NCBI GenBank assembly: GCA_052033915.1
Contig: JBPOJF010000013.1
Span: 183,571-247,570, forward strand
Origin: CALMZY01 sp052033915
Lineage (GTDB): Bacteria; Verrucomicrobiota; Kiritimatiellia; CAIQIC01; JAGNIJ01
Length of the DNA: 64,000 nt
Direction: 5' to 3'
Positions 1 to 8,699 of the stretch are shown here, in pieces. The position numbers and the translations under genes are program-made. The notes under the pieces are model-generated. The model saw nothing but the letters and a program-made list of their open reading frames with translations, had not been told where the DNA came from and made no database searches. Numbering within the stretch: position 1 is the stretch's first letter; every line of letters begins with the position of its first letter.

Positions 1-60
1 ATACTGAGGTTCCGCAGGGTATTGATGGAGTTTGGGAAAGGTTAGAACAAAGGGCAAAAA

Positions 61-840
61 ATGCCGGACGCGCATAAACACGAAGAACCTGTGACCAGCC
101 TCGTGGGGAAAGCGACGCTCGCGGGACCGACCTGGGTCTTCATTTCCCGGCACCAACCCGCCTTGTTCCTGAACGGTGAAACAATCCCCCTCGCGAGCGA
201 CCGCGAGTACGTGATCGGCCGCGATCCGGAGATCTGCAACATCGTCATCAACGACGAGGGCGTGAGCCGCAAACACGCGGTGATTTATGCGCGGGGCGGG
301 CGTTTCTTCATCAAGGATTACGGGAGCATGAACGGCACGGTGGTCAATCGCGAACGCATCGGCTCTCCGCTCGGCCTCCTCCCCGGTGACGAGATCGGCG
401 TGTCCACGCAGAAGTTCCTGTTCGTGCTTCATGACCAGATCCTCAGTTCCAGCACTGGGCCGACCGCGCAGAAACAGAGTCACTTCTCCGGCTTGCTCCG
501 CGCCCTCCGGCTCCCGGAACTCATCCAGCTTCTCAACGGGACCCAGCAAACGGGCATGCTGACCATCGAAGACCTGGACGGCGAGCCGGGCCGCGCGTTC
601 TTCGAGAAAGGCGAAATCATCTCCGCACAGTACCGGGGCCGGAGGGATGAAGAGGCGGTGTATTCGATGGTGGGCATCACCGACGGCCATTTCGAATTTC
701 TGAACGAGAACACCGCGCCGCCGAAGAAGACCATCCAAAGCCGGACAATGCCGCTGCTGCTCGAAGCCTGCCGCCGCGCCGACGAGGGAATTACGGACGC
801 GCGTTCGCAAGCCAAGAAGAACGTCGCCGCCGCGGGTTGA
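61..840 (+). CDS. FHA domain plus DUF4388 protein
   Basis: This 259-residue protein joins two modules. Residues about 47-105 form a forkhead-associated domain, with the GRD, the SRKH and the GTVVN signatures that hold phosphothreonine peptides. Residues about 140-230 match DUF4388, a domain common in Deltaproteobacteria and PVC bacteria and often attached to signalling proteins. There is no signal peptide or membrane segment, so it is probably a cytoplasmic adaptor reading Ser/Thr kinase output. The start is supported by AAAGGG six bases upstream of the ATG. The gene upstream lies outside the window, and the MATE gene follows after 88 bases. A kinase that could supply phosphothreonine lies at 23975-27160, but a link between them is only inference. 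Confidence 0.85.
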   Translation: MPDAHKHEEPVTSLVGKATLAGPTWVFISRHQPALFLNGETIPLASDREYVIGRDPEICNIVINDEGVSRKHAVIYARGGRFFIKDYGSMNGTVVNRERIGSPLGLLPGDEIGVSTQKFLFVLHDQILSSSTGPTAQKQSHFSGLLRALRLPELIQLLNGTQQTGMLTIEDLDGEPGRAFFEKGEIISAQYRGRRDEEAVYSMVGITDGHFEFLNENTAPPKKTIQSRTMPLLLEACRRADEGITDARSQAKKNVAAAG

Positions 841-928
841 CCCGCGACCATCGCCGCCGGCCGATTTCCTTTCCTTCTAGGCCGCCGTCGCCCGGTCCGC
901 ATCGAAGGCCTCCAGGAGAGGAGATTTC

Positions 929-2323
929 GTGTTTTGCTTCCTTTCCTCAGGTAGATTGATCCGTATGGCCTTTGCCGACCAGAGCAGAAACATCACGGAC
1001 GGGCATCTCCTGAAAGCCATCGGGTGGCTGACGGCGCCGATGCTCGTCGGGGCGGTTCTTCAGAACATGCAGAGTCTCATCGACCTGTTCTGGGTGGGCG
1101 GCCTCGGTTCGAAGGCCGTGGCGGCGGTGGCCATGAGCGCGACGATCATCATGGTCCTGTTCCCGATGCTGATGGGTCTTTCCACGGGAACGGTCGCGCT
1201 CGTCGCGCGGGCGGTCGGCGCCGGCAACGAGGAGGAAGCGAGCCGGGCGGCCAGCCAGTCGCTGATCCTGGCCGTCGTGCTCGGAGTTTTCTTCGGCGTG
1301 ATCGGCTGGCTGTTCTCGAACGACTTCTTTCACCTGCTCGGCGCGGCGTCGGAGATCATTCCCGACGGCAGCGCGTTCCTGAAGATTTCCCTGCTCGGCG
1401 GGTTCACGGTGTTCATCCTGTTCATCGCGAACGCCGCGCTGCAGGGCGCGGGCGACACGATCACGCCGATGTGGATCATGGCGGTGTCGAACGTGCTCAA
1501 CATCATCCTCGCCCCCCTGTTCATCTTCGGCATCGGCCCGCTGCCGCGAATGAACGTGGAAGGGGCGGCGGTCGCCACCGTGCTGTCGCAGGCGGTCGCG
1601 GCCGGCCTCGCCGTGCATATCATGTTGAGCGGCAAGGCGCGCCTGCACATCCGCTCCCACCATTGGAAACCCGACCCGCAGTTGCTGTGGCGCATCCTGC
1701 GGATCGGCCTGCCGGGCTCCGGGCAGATGTTTTCCCGAAGCCTGATGAGCGCGGTGATGATGTGGATCGTCGCGAGCTGCGGCACGGCCGCGGTGGCGGC
1801 GTACGGCGTGGGCCTGCGCTTCCACATGATCATCCTGATGCCCGCGTTCGCACTCGGCGGCGCGGCGGCGACGATGGTCGGCCAGAATCTCGGCGCCGGG
1901 AAGCCCGAGCGGGCGCGGCGCGCGGCGTGGCTGTCAACGTGGATCGGAATGGGCTTCATGGTGGTCACGGGCACCGTTATGGCCCTCTTCGCCCCGGCGC
2001 TGATCCGCGTGTTCAACCGGGAACCCGACGTCATCCGCATCGGGGCGCAGTACCTGCAGGTCGTGTCGCCGTTCTACCTCTTTGCCGCCCTGGGCATCGT
2101 CCTCGGCCGCGCCCTGAACGGCGCGGGCGACAGCATGTCGCCGATGATCATCACGATCCTCAGCCTCTGGGGCCTCCAGGTTCCGCTCGCGGTCTTCCTG
2201 TCCCGCCTCTGGCAACCGCCGACGCAGGGAATCTGGTGGGCCATCGTCACCGCGTCTGTCGTCCAGGGTCTGCTCGTCGCGGGCTGGTTCGAAACCGGCC
2301 GGTGGAAACATCGAAACGTGTAG
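929..2323 (+). CDS. MATE family multidrug/Na+ antiporter
   Basis: A 464-residue integral membrane protein with about 12 hydrophobic segments in two homologous halves, the arrangement of MATE exporters (usually 440-470 residues). Both halves carry family signatures, for example ALQGAGDTITPMW in the first half and LGRALNGAGDSMSP in the second. The family exports cationic drugs or metabolites across the inner membrane in exchange for Na+ or H+; the substrate cannot be read from sequence. I chose the GTG start because AGGAGAGGAG lies just ahead of it; an ATG at 965 is the alternative and would remove 12 residues. The gene converges with the antiporter on the other strand, leaving about 20 bases between their stops. 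Confidence 0.92.
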   Translation: MFCFLSSGRLIRMAFADQSRNITDGHLLKAIGWLTAPMLVGAVLQNMQSLIDLFWVGGLGSKAVAAVAMSATIIMVLFPMLMGLSTGTVALVARAVGAGNEEEASRAASQSLILAVVLGVFFGVIGWLFSNDFFHLLGAASEIIPDGSAFLKISLLGGFTVFILFIANAALQGAGDTITPMWIMAVSNVLNIILAPLFIFGIGPLPRMNVEGAAVATVLSQAVAAGLAVHIMLSGKARLHIRSHHWKPDPQLLWRILRIGLPGSGQMFSRSLMSAVMMWIVASCGTAAVAAYGVGLRFHMIILMPAFALGGAAATMVGQNLGAGKPERARRAAWLSTWIGMGFMVVTGTVMALFAPALIRVFNREPDVIRIGAQYLQVVSPFYLFAALGIVLGRALNGAGDSMSPMIITILSLWGLQVPLAVFLSRLWQPPTQGIWWAIVTASVVQGLLVAGWFETGRWKHRNV

Positions 2324-2344
2324 CTCAAACGCGGAAGACGGCGT

Positions 2345-4360
2345 TTACCCCCCCGCCAGCAATTTCCGCGCAGCGTCGGTCTGATCGCGGCTGCCCAGCA
2401 GCATGACTTTGTCGCCGGGCTCCAGGCGGACATCCGCATCGGGATGGAGGATGACTTCCCGCCCCCGCTCGATGCTGACCACCGTGGCGCCGGTCTGCGT
2501 CCGCAGTTGCAGTTCCATGATGGTCTTGCCCGTGGAGGGCGAGCCGCTGCGGATGTTGACGGTGTCGAGATCACGATCCAGCAGGGCGCCGATCATGACC
2601 GGCACGCCCTGCGGTTTGGGCGGCGGAAGTTCCTGCGCGAGCACCTCCTGCACGGTGGTTTGGGCCCGGCTGTAGAGCTTGATCAGGCTTCGCCAGCCGA
2701 ACCACGTCGCCAGCGCAACCAGCGCCAGCACGGCGATGACGACGTTCCACGACGGCAGCAGCGTGGAACTGAGCAGGAAGGTCATCAACGCCATCCCCAT
2801 GACGCCGGCAAACAGCATCAGCGACGCGATGAGCGTCCGCGCGTGCCCCGCGGCAACCGACCGCGACGGAATGACCATTTCGGAGAAGATCATTCCCAGC
2901 GCGTGCATTTTTCGCGCGGACGCGACAAAAAAAGGCAGGGAACAGAGAATGGCGGCGACCCAAAAAACGGTCGGCCGTCCGGCGAAGCGGGCGATCTGCT
3001 CGGGCATGAACCGGAGCGGGTGATAGGCCATAAACGCCGCAATGATGAAAATGGCCGCCACGAAGGCCATATTGATCACGATCACCCAGACGGAACGGCG
3101 CACCTTCTTGCGGACGGCATTGTCGCTATACTGAGAGGCCATCCGTTGTACGCCCCGGATGTAAAGGGTCATGTTGTTCTTCATGCCGGCCGGAACCAGC
3201 CGCTCAAGGGCATCGGCCATTTTGTCGGAGCTCCGCAGCAGGAAGGGATTCGCGAGCATGGTCACCACGGCCACGCCGACGGCGACCTGATACATGGCGT
3301 CGCTGATCGCGTTCAGCGAAAGCCCGAGCGTCGCGATAATGAACGCGAATTCGCAGACCTGCGCCATGCCGATCCCGGTCTTGAAGGAGGTCCGCAGACC
3401 GTTGCCCGTCAGGAACGCCCCGACCGAACAGTTGACGGTCTTGACCACAATCAGAAGCGCGGAGACGCCCAGGATCGTCAGGCTGTGTTGAATCATCAAC
3501 ACCGGCTGGACCAGCATGCCCACGGCGATGAAGAACGCCGCGCCGAACATGTGCCGGAGCGGCATCACGAGAAGATCGAGCCGCCCGACCATGCGGGACT
3601 CCGCGGTGATCGCGCCGATGAGAAACGCGCCCAGCGCGAGGCTGAAATTCAGCGTCACGGCGAGCAGCGACACGCCGAACCCGAGCGCCAGGACGGTGAG
3701 TACGCTCAGCTCCCCGCTTTGAAATTTCGACACGTAGACCAGAAAGCGAGGAACCACGAGCAGACCCACAACCACCAGGACAACCAGAAATACGACCAGC
3801 TTGCCCATCTGGAGCAGCACGTCCGCAGCCTGAAGCTCACCGGTTGACACCACGCCGGTCAGCAGGGCGATCAGGGCAATGGCAATAATATCCTCGATGA
3901 TCGTCGAGCCAAAAACGATGTGCGAAAATTCTTCGTGCATCTTGCCCATGTCTCGAAGCGTCTTCGAAAGGACGGTCGTGGACGAATCGCAGATGATGGC
4001 GCCGAAGAAGAGGCTCTCGATGGCCCCGAGCCCGACGGCGCGGCCCAATTCGTAGCCGAGCCACAAGATGATGACGACATCCAGCACCGCGATGAAACCG
4101 GATGTCGGTCCCGCGTTTCGCAACTTGCGAAGGTTGAATTCCAGGCCGAGAGAGAACATCAGGAACATAATGCCGATATCGGCCAGCGTCTGCGTGGTGG
4201 CGCCGTTCTCGACCCATGACAGCGTGTGCGGCCCGATCAGGACTCCGGCCAGGACATAGCCGAGGATCTTCGGCAACTGCAGGCGTTCGAACACGAGCGC
4301 CGCGACGCCGGCCGCGATGATGACAATCGCCAGATCCCGCAATATGGTGATTTCGCCCAT
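2345..4360 (-). CDS. Kef-type K+/H+ (CPA2) antiporter with TrkA-C domain
   Basis: A 671-residue cation:proton antiporter. The first 380 residues are a CPA2 exchanger core of about 12 membrane segments, starting near LGYVLAGVLIGPH. Two or three more membrane helices follow. The C-terminal 75 residues form a TrkA-C (RCK-C) ligand-binding domain, with LEPGDKVMLLG near its end. No TrkA-N nucleotide-binding domain is present, so control by NAD(H) or glutathione as in KefB/KefC is unlikely. The probable role is cytoplasmic pH and K+ balance. I start at the internal ATG at 4360 (MGEITILRD); the frame stays open to 4411, and no clear ribosome-binding site decides between them. Confidence 0.85.
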   Translation of the reverse strand: MGEITILRDLAIVIIAAGVAALVFERLQLPKILGYVLAGVLIGPHTLSWVENGATTQTLADIGIMFLMFSLGLEFNLRKLRNAGPTSGFIAVLDVVIILWLGYELGRAVGLGAIESLFFGAIICDSSTTVLSKTLRDMGKMHEEFSHIVFGSTIIEDIIAIALIALLTGVVSTGELQAADVLLQMGKLVVFLVVLVVVGLLVVPRFLVYVSKFQSGELSVLTVLALGFGVSLLAVTLNFSLALGAFLIGAITAESRMVGRLDLLVMPLRHMFGAAFFIAVGMLVQPVLMIQHSLTILGVSALLIVVKTVNCSVGAFLTGNGLRTSFKTGIGMAQVCEFAFIIATLGLSLNAISDAMYQVAVGVAVVTMLANPFLLRSSDKMADALERLVPAGMKNNMTLYIRGVQRMASQYSDNAVRKKVRRSVWVIVINMAFVAAIFIIAAFMAYHPLRFMPEQIARFAGRPTVFWVAAILCSLPFFVASARKMHALGMIFSEMVIPSRSVAAGHARTLIASLMLFAGVMGMALMTFLLSSTLLPSWNVVIAVLALVALATWFGWRSLIKLYSRAQTTVQEVLAQELPPPKPQGVPVMIGALLDRDLDTVNIRSGSPSTGKTIMELQLRTQTGATVVSIERGREVILHPDADVRLEPGDKVMLLGSRDQTDAARKLLAGG

Positions 4361-4503
4361 GTATTGCAGAATAACACGCGCTCGCGCCGCCCGCAACGCT
4401 TTGTCCTCCATCGCGATTTTTGTCGACGGAACGGCCGCCGTGGCGGGCGTATTCTATAGGAAAGGCGGTATATCGAACTGTTCTTGGGGGGCGTCGGAAT
4501 CGA

Positions 4504-5283
4504 TCACTTCTCCAGGAACACCCCCGCCGCATTCACGATCAGCAGCGGAATCACGGCCAGTGGGACTAGGATCCCGGTGTGCTCGCCCAGCGCGAACGGC
4601 ACCAGCGGCCCGATATGGTAGATTCGTTCGCTGATGTAGAAACCGGCCAGCAGGGCCAGCACACCGCCCCCGGCGATGAAGAGGACGTTGCGGATCGACG
4701 GCGAGCCCGGCCCGGCATCCTGCCCGAGAACCGCGTCCCACGTCCCGAAGCGCGGCACCCACAGGCTCGCCATGAGCCGGTACAACGGCAAGCCCAGCAG
4801 TGTGCAAAAAAGCACGTTATTCAGGGCAACCAGGCTAGCGACGTACGTGAACGGGTACACGCGAAGCAGTTCCGAACCCAGCCCCTGCCAGGCCGCCGCG
4901 AGGGCGCAGCCCGGCCACGACACCAGGATGAAGCGCGCCGTGTGGTTCCACGAGTGCGACGGCTTGACGTGTCCCGCCTCGAACCAGAACGAGAAGTTCC
5001 ACATCCGCCCGGCGCTCAGCGCGAACAGGAAGAAACCCAGCGCGCGGAAAACCGTGATGGCGCCCCACGGTCCCGCCAGGCGGTCCCCGATCAGGCTCGC
5101 GACCAACGAGCCCCACGCTCCCGCCGGCCCGAAGAAGACGCCGGCCAGCGGGACCAGGATCACGCCCGGATGAAAATCGAGATGGTGCGGAATGATCTGG
5201 AAATGCGCGAACGGGAGACGGGCGAGCACCCCGAGAAGAACGGTCAGCGCGAACCAGGCGAGCAGGCGGGGGCGCGTCCACAT
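4504..5283 (-). CDS. Integral membrane protein, possibly an ECF-type S component
   Basis: About 259 residues with six or more hydrophobic segments. The stretch HLDFHPGVILVPLAG followed by a FFGPAGAWGSLVASLIGD segment resembles the substrate-binding S components of energy-coupling-factor vitamin transporters, where a glycine-rich loop follows the first long helix. The match is by eye only. The gene lies 67 bases downstream of queA on the same strand and is probably co-transcribed, which hints at a queuosine-precursor or other micronutrient transporter, although it is longer than the QueT family. No energising ATPase or T component is nearby. ATG codons at 5301 and 5334 are alternative starts; the 5' end overlaps a short GA-rich, low-complexity tract. 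Confidence 0.6.
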   Translation of the reverse strand: MWTRPRLLAWFALTVLLGVLARLPFAHFQIIPHHLDFHPGVILVPLAGVFFGPAGAWGSLVASLIGDRLAGPWGAITVFRALGFFLFALSAGRMWNFSFWFEAGHVKPSHSWNHTARFILVSWPGCALAAAWQGLGSELLRVYPFTYVASLVALNNVLFCTLLGLPLYRLMASLWVPRFGTWDAVLGQDAGPGSPSIRNVLFIAGGGVLALLAGFYISERIYHIGPLVPFALGEHTGILVPLAVIPLLIVNAAGVFLEK

Positions 5284-5350
5284 GATGAGTAATGCCTTCA
5301 TCGTCCTCGACCTCGTCGTCGTCCTCGCCATCAAAGGGGAGCGAGGACGA

Positions 5351-6391
5351 TTAAAGAATCAACATGCAATCCCCATAACTGTAAAACTTGTACTTCTCTT
5401 TCACCGCCTCTTCGTACGCCCTCAGGATCAACTCCCGGCCGGCCAACGCGCAGATCATCATGATCAGCGTGGATTTCGGCAGATGGAAATTCGTCAGCAT
5501 CGCATCAACGACTTGGAACGAATACGGCGGGTGGATGAACAGGCTGGACCGGCCCGAGCCCGCCGCGACGCGGCCATGTTCGGCGGCGACGGTCTCCAGC
5601 GCACGTACGCTCGTGCTGCCGACGGCCACGACGCGTCCGCCGGATTTCTTCGTCTCTTCAATCCGCCGGGCTGTTTCCGCGGGAACCGCATACCGTTCCG
5701 GCTCCATCCGGTGGTCCTCGACGTTCTCGGCGTCCACGGGCCGAAACGTCCCGAGCCCGACATGCAGGGTAACTTCCGCCCTTTCCACGCCCTGTTTTTC
5801 CAAGGTTCGGAAAAACTCGTCCGTGAAATGAAGCCCCGCGGTCGGCGCGGCGACCGCACCGGCGTATTTTGCATAAACCGTCTGATACCTTTCTCTGTCT
5901 GACCTCTGATCTCTGACCTCTGACCTCTTGATGTACGGCGGCAGCGGCGGGACTCCGATCTCCTCCAGCACCTCCAGCCACGGACGGTCGCATTCGATCC
6001 GAATCGTCGCGCGGCCTTTCTCGCCGTCCGAAAGCAGGACCGCCACGGCCTGCCCGTCGCCCAGCGTAATCCGCGAGCCGACCTTGGGACGGCGCGCGGC
6101 GTGGAGGAGAATGTCCCACGCGCCGGGGCGGACTTCCTCGAGGAGCAGGATTTCCACCTTGCCGCCGGTGACGGGTTTGCGGCCGAAAAGGCGCGCGGGA
6201 ATGACGCGGGTGTTGTTGACCACCAGCAGATCGCCCTGGTTCAGGTAGCGAGGCAGATCCAGGAAGCGGCAGTGCTCGAATATCCCCTCGCGCCGGCGGA
6301 CCACGAGCATTCGGGATTGCTCGCGCCGTTGTGCCGGATGCTGTGCGATCAATTCCAGAGGCAGTTCAAAGTCGAAATCGGCGGTTTTCAT
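5351..6391 (-). CDS. queA: S-adenosylmethionine:tRNA ribosyltransferase-isomerase QueA
   Basis: QueA moves the ribosyl part of SAM onto 7-aminomethyl-7-deazaguanine in tRNA, giving epoxyqueuosine at the wobble position. The 346-residue length and signatures fit the family: FDFELPLELIAQHPA at the N terminus, RYQTVYA with GAVAAPTAGLHFT, LHVGLGTFRPV, and TNFHLPKSTLIMM near the C terminus. The start is placed at MKTADFDF; the upstream in-frame extension does not match the family. The loop just before YQTVYA is encoded by a short tandem repeat (5896-5930) and appears a few residues longer than in E. coli QueA. The other queuosine genes are not in the window. Confidence 0.95.
   Translation of the reverse strand: MKTADFDFELPLELIAQHPAQRREQSRMLVVRRREGIFEHCRFLDLPRYLNQGDLLVVNNTRVIPARLFGRKPVTGGKVEILLLEEVRPGAWDILLHAARRPKVGSRITLGDGQAVAVLLSDGEKGRATIRIECDRPWLEVLEEIGVPPLPPYIKRSEVRDQRSDRERYQTVYAKYAGAVAAPTAGLHFTDEFFRTLEKQGVERAEVTLHVGLGTFRPVDAENVEDHRMEPERYAVPAETARRIEETKKSGGRVVAVGSTSVRALETVAAEHGRVAAGSGRSSLFIHPPYSFQVVDAMLTNFHLPKSTLIMMICALAGRELILRAYEEAVKEKYKFYSYGDCMLIL
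5896..5930. repeat. Tandem CTCTGACC-like octamer inside queA
   Basis: About four imperfect copies of CTCTGACC lie in frame within queA and encode a small charged insert (SEVRDQRSD) ahead of the YQTVYA motif. The unit resembles the other short phrase-like tandem repeats in this window (17954, 27596, 28226 and 33203). Confidence 0.7.
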
Positions 6392-6418
6392 GCGCGGATC
6401 GAGGGTATCATCGCCCGC

Positions 6419-6452
6419 TTGGCGGACGCGATTTCGAAATCGCATCCGCCAA
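6419..6452. repeat. 34-base near-perfect palindrome between queA and a prepilin gene
   Basis: The left arm TTGGCGGAcGCGATTTC is mirrored by GAAATCGCaTCCGCCAA, with a single mismatch and no loop. It sits between the divergent queA and prepilin genes, upstream of the promoter-like sequence at 6471. It could be a dimer operator, a transcript hairpin or a mobile remnant. Confidence 0.75.
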
Positions 6453-6470
6453 ATGATGCGTCGCCTGCTG

Positions 6471-6500
6471 TTGACGAAAATCATGCGTACATGGTATTTT
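6471..6500 (+). promoter_or_regulatory. Sigma70-like promoter for the prepilin-like gene
   Basis: TTGACG and TATTTT are separated by 18 bases and end about 60 bases before the ATG at 6561. They lie in the right position and orientation for that gene. Confidence 0.45.
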
Positions 6501-6560
6501 ATCTATGTTAGACAATTGCGGACCACCGTTAAACTGTCGGTAAGAACGAGGAGAAGACAG

Positions 6561-7241
6561 ATGAGGAAATTCTGGCGCGCTAAACATCTTCGGGCCTTCA
6601 CGTTGATCGAGCTGCTCGTCGTGATCGCCATTATCGCCATCCTGGCCGCCCTTTTGGTCCCTGCGATCAACCTGGCCCTGCTTCGCGGAAGGACGATCGC
6701 GACCGCGAACAACCTCCACCAGATGTTTGTCCTCATGTATGCGAAACAGGTGGAAGATGTTTACACGACGACCATGACGCAGTATCCGACAAACGGAACG
6801 ACCGGCGCCATGGCGTTTCAGACATCCACGGACTTCTTCAAGTATTGCGTAACGGGCGGAGTCATGTCGGTGGACTTCAGCTTCTTCGCCGCGCCGGGCG
6901 TGCCGTCCGTGCAAGGCACCAACGCGGCTTCGTTCGAGGCGGCCAATAACGCGTATTGCGTGGTCGCCGGCCTCTCGGAAGGTTCTCCGGCCAGCATCCC
7001 GTTCATCTTCACGCGAAACCTGAACGCCACGGCACTCAACGACGGGAAGATTCGGGACGCCACGGTTTCGGCTCTTGAAGAAGGCATGAAGCCCTATGGC
7101 CGCGGCGGGTTCTGCTTCGTGAACAAGGGCGGGGCCGCCTACGCGATGACCGGCGATCTTCTGGAGCAGAGGAAGTTCACGAACGTGTTCACCGTCGCGG
7201 ACCACAACAATACGATTCTCCGCCCCGGCCAGGGTTTCTAG
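6561..7241 (+). CDS. Prepilin-like (type II secretion/pseudopilin) protein
   Basis: A 226-residue protein with a short basic leader and the type IV prepilin signature AFTLIELLVVIAIIAIL at residues 13-29. The family is cut by a prepilin peptidase before Phe, methylated and assembled by a type II secretion or pilus-like machine. The rest is a Gly/Thr/Ala-rich periplasmic domain that I do not recognise. It lacks the C-terminal H-X9-DG motif seen in the second prepilin at 17107. GAGGAG seven bases before the ATG supports the start. It stands alone, with its own promoter-like sequence and a terminator directly after it. No assembly genes are in the window. Confidence 0.85.
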   Translation: MRKFWRAKHLRAFTLIELLVVIAIIAILAALLVPAINLALLRGRTIATANNLHQMFVLMYAKQVEDVYTTTMTQYPTNGTTGAMAFQTSTDFFKYCVTGGVMSVDFSFFAAPGVPSVQGTNAASFEAANNAYCVVAGLSEGSPASIPFIFTRNLNATALNDGKIRDATVSALEEGMKPYGRGGFCFVNKGGAAYAMTGDLLEQRKFTNVFTVADHNNTILRPGQGF

Positions 7242-7265
7242 AGATCAGAAACAGTTTCAACGCAG

Positions 7266-7303
7266 CGAGCGGCCCCGCACGAAAGCGGGGCCGTTCGATT
7301 TTG
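7266..7303 (+). terminator. Rho-independent terminator after the prepilin-like gene
   Basis: The strong GC stem CGGCCCCGC / GCGGGGCCG has an ACGAAA loop, is extended by four more pairs, and is followed by ATTTT. It starts 25 bases after the stop codon. Confidence 0.8.
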
Positions 7304-7392
7304 GACCCAGGTCGAAATCCAACATTGCCTTGTGCGGCAGGGGCCATATCGCTAGGATGCCGCATCACCAAGCAAAGGGCGAAGGCTTTCAC

Positions 7393-8670
7393 ATGTCACG
7401 TTTTCTAATCCACGGTCAGAAACCTCTTTCCGGCACGTACACCCCTGTCGGCAACAAGAACGCCGTGCTTCCCATGCTGGCCGCAGCCGTGCTGACGGAC
7501 GAGCCGGTCACGCTTCATAACGCGCCGAAAATCCTCGATGTCCAGGTCATGCTGGAGTTGCTGGAGTCCCTCGGCGTTTCCGTGGAGCAGAAAGGGCGGT
7601 CCGTAACCCTGCAAGCGGGCGGACTCCGCAAGTTCCGGCTGAACCCGGATCTCTGCGGCCGCGTCCGATCCTCGATCCTTCTCGCCGGCCCGCTGGCCGC
7701 GCGCCATGGCCGCGCGATCCTGTATCCGCCGGGGGGCGACGTGATCGGGCGGCGGCGGCTCGACACGCATTTCTACGGCCTTCGCGCGCTCGGAATCACC
7801 GTGGAGGGCGGAACGTACTACTCCTTCCGCCGAAAGCAGCTTCGCGCGGCAAATCTCCTGCTGGATGAGGCCAGCGTGACGGCCACCGAGAACGTGCTCA
7901 TGGCAGCCGTCCTCGCGCCGGGCACAACCACCCTCTTCAACGCCGCATGCGAGCCGCACGTTCAGGATCTGTGTGTTCTCCTGAACAAGATGGGGGCCCG
8001 GATCGAAGGTCTGGGCACGAATTTTCTGAAAGTCGAGGGCGTTGAGCGCCTGCACGGCGCGACGCATACTGTCGGCCCCGACTACATCGAAATGGGCAGC
8101 TTCATGGCCGCCTCGGCGGCGACCGGGGGTGAACTCAAGATCGAGGACATACCCGTATCGGGCGCGTTGGAAGTCATCGCGCGGTCGTTTGAAAAACTCG
8201 GTGTGACCCTGGGCGGCGAGGACGGCCGGATCGTCCTGTCTTCGCGGCAAAAACTGCGTGTTCAGCGGGACATGGGGCAGGCGATCCCGAAGATCGAGGA
8301 CGGGCCCTGGCCGGCGTTCCCGTCCGACCTCATGAGCGTGGCGATCGTCCTGGCGTCACAGGCCAAGGGCACGATCCTGTTTTTCGAAAAAATGTTCGAA
8401 AGCCGCATGTACTTCGTGGATCGCCTGATCGCCATGGGCGCGCACATCATCCAGTGCGACCCGCACCGCGTGCTCGTGGCCGGACCGTCAAAACTCCGCG
8501 GCACGCATTTGACAAGCCCGGACATCCGCGCGGGCATGGCGATTCTGGTGGCAGCCCTTTGCGCGAAGGGCGAGAGCACGATCGAAAACGCCCAGATGAT
8601 CGACAGGGGCTACGAGCAGATCGACGCTCGTCTGCGCGCGCTGGGCGCGGATATCGTACGCGAGGAATAG
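7393..8670 (+). CDS. murA: UDP-N-acetylglucosamine 1-carboxyvinyltransferase MurA (Asp active-site type)
   Basis: MurA adds enolpyruvate from PEP to UDP-GlcNAc, the first committed step of peptidoglycan synthesis in the cytoplasm. The 425-residue length, NKNAVLPMLAAAVLT near the N terminus and DRGYEQIDARLRALGA at the C terminus are typical. The catalytic loop reads PPGGDVIGRRRLDTH, so the residue matching E. coli Cys115 is Asp116 (codon 7738-7740). The same Cys-to-Asp change occurs in Mycobacterium tuberculosis and Chlamydia MurA and makes them insensitive to fosfomycin, so that trait is expected here. The ATG at 7393 is chosen because GAAGG precedes it at good spacing and the product then matches the family N terminus. 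Confidence 0.95.
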   Translation: MSRFLIHGQKPLSGTYTPVGNKNAVLPMLAAAVLTDEPVTLHNAPKILDVQVMLELLESLGVSVEQKGRSVTLQAGGLRKFRLNPDLCGRVRSSILLAGPLAARHGRAILYPPGGDVIGRRRLDTHFYGLRALGITVEGGTYYSFRRKQLRAANLLLDEASVTATENVLMAAVLAPGTTTLFNAACEPHVQDLCVLLNKMGARIEGLGTNFLKVEGVERLHGATHTVGPDYIEMGSFMAASAATGGELKIEDIPVSGALEVIARSFEKLGVTLGGEDGRIVLSSRQKLRVQRDMGQAIPKIEDGPWPAFPSDLMSVAIVLASQAKGTILFFEKMFESRMYFVDRLIAMGAHIIQCDPHRVLVAGPSKLRGTHLTSPDIRAGMAILVAALCAKGESTIENAQMIDRGYEQIDARLRALGADIVREE

Positions 8671-8699
8671 CCCGAAAAAGGGCCTCCGGGGGGGCTTTC

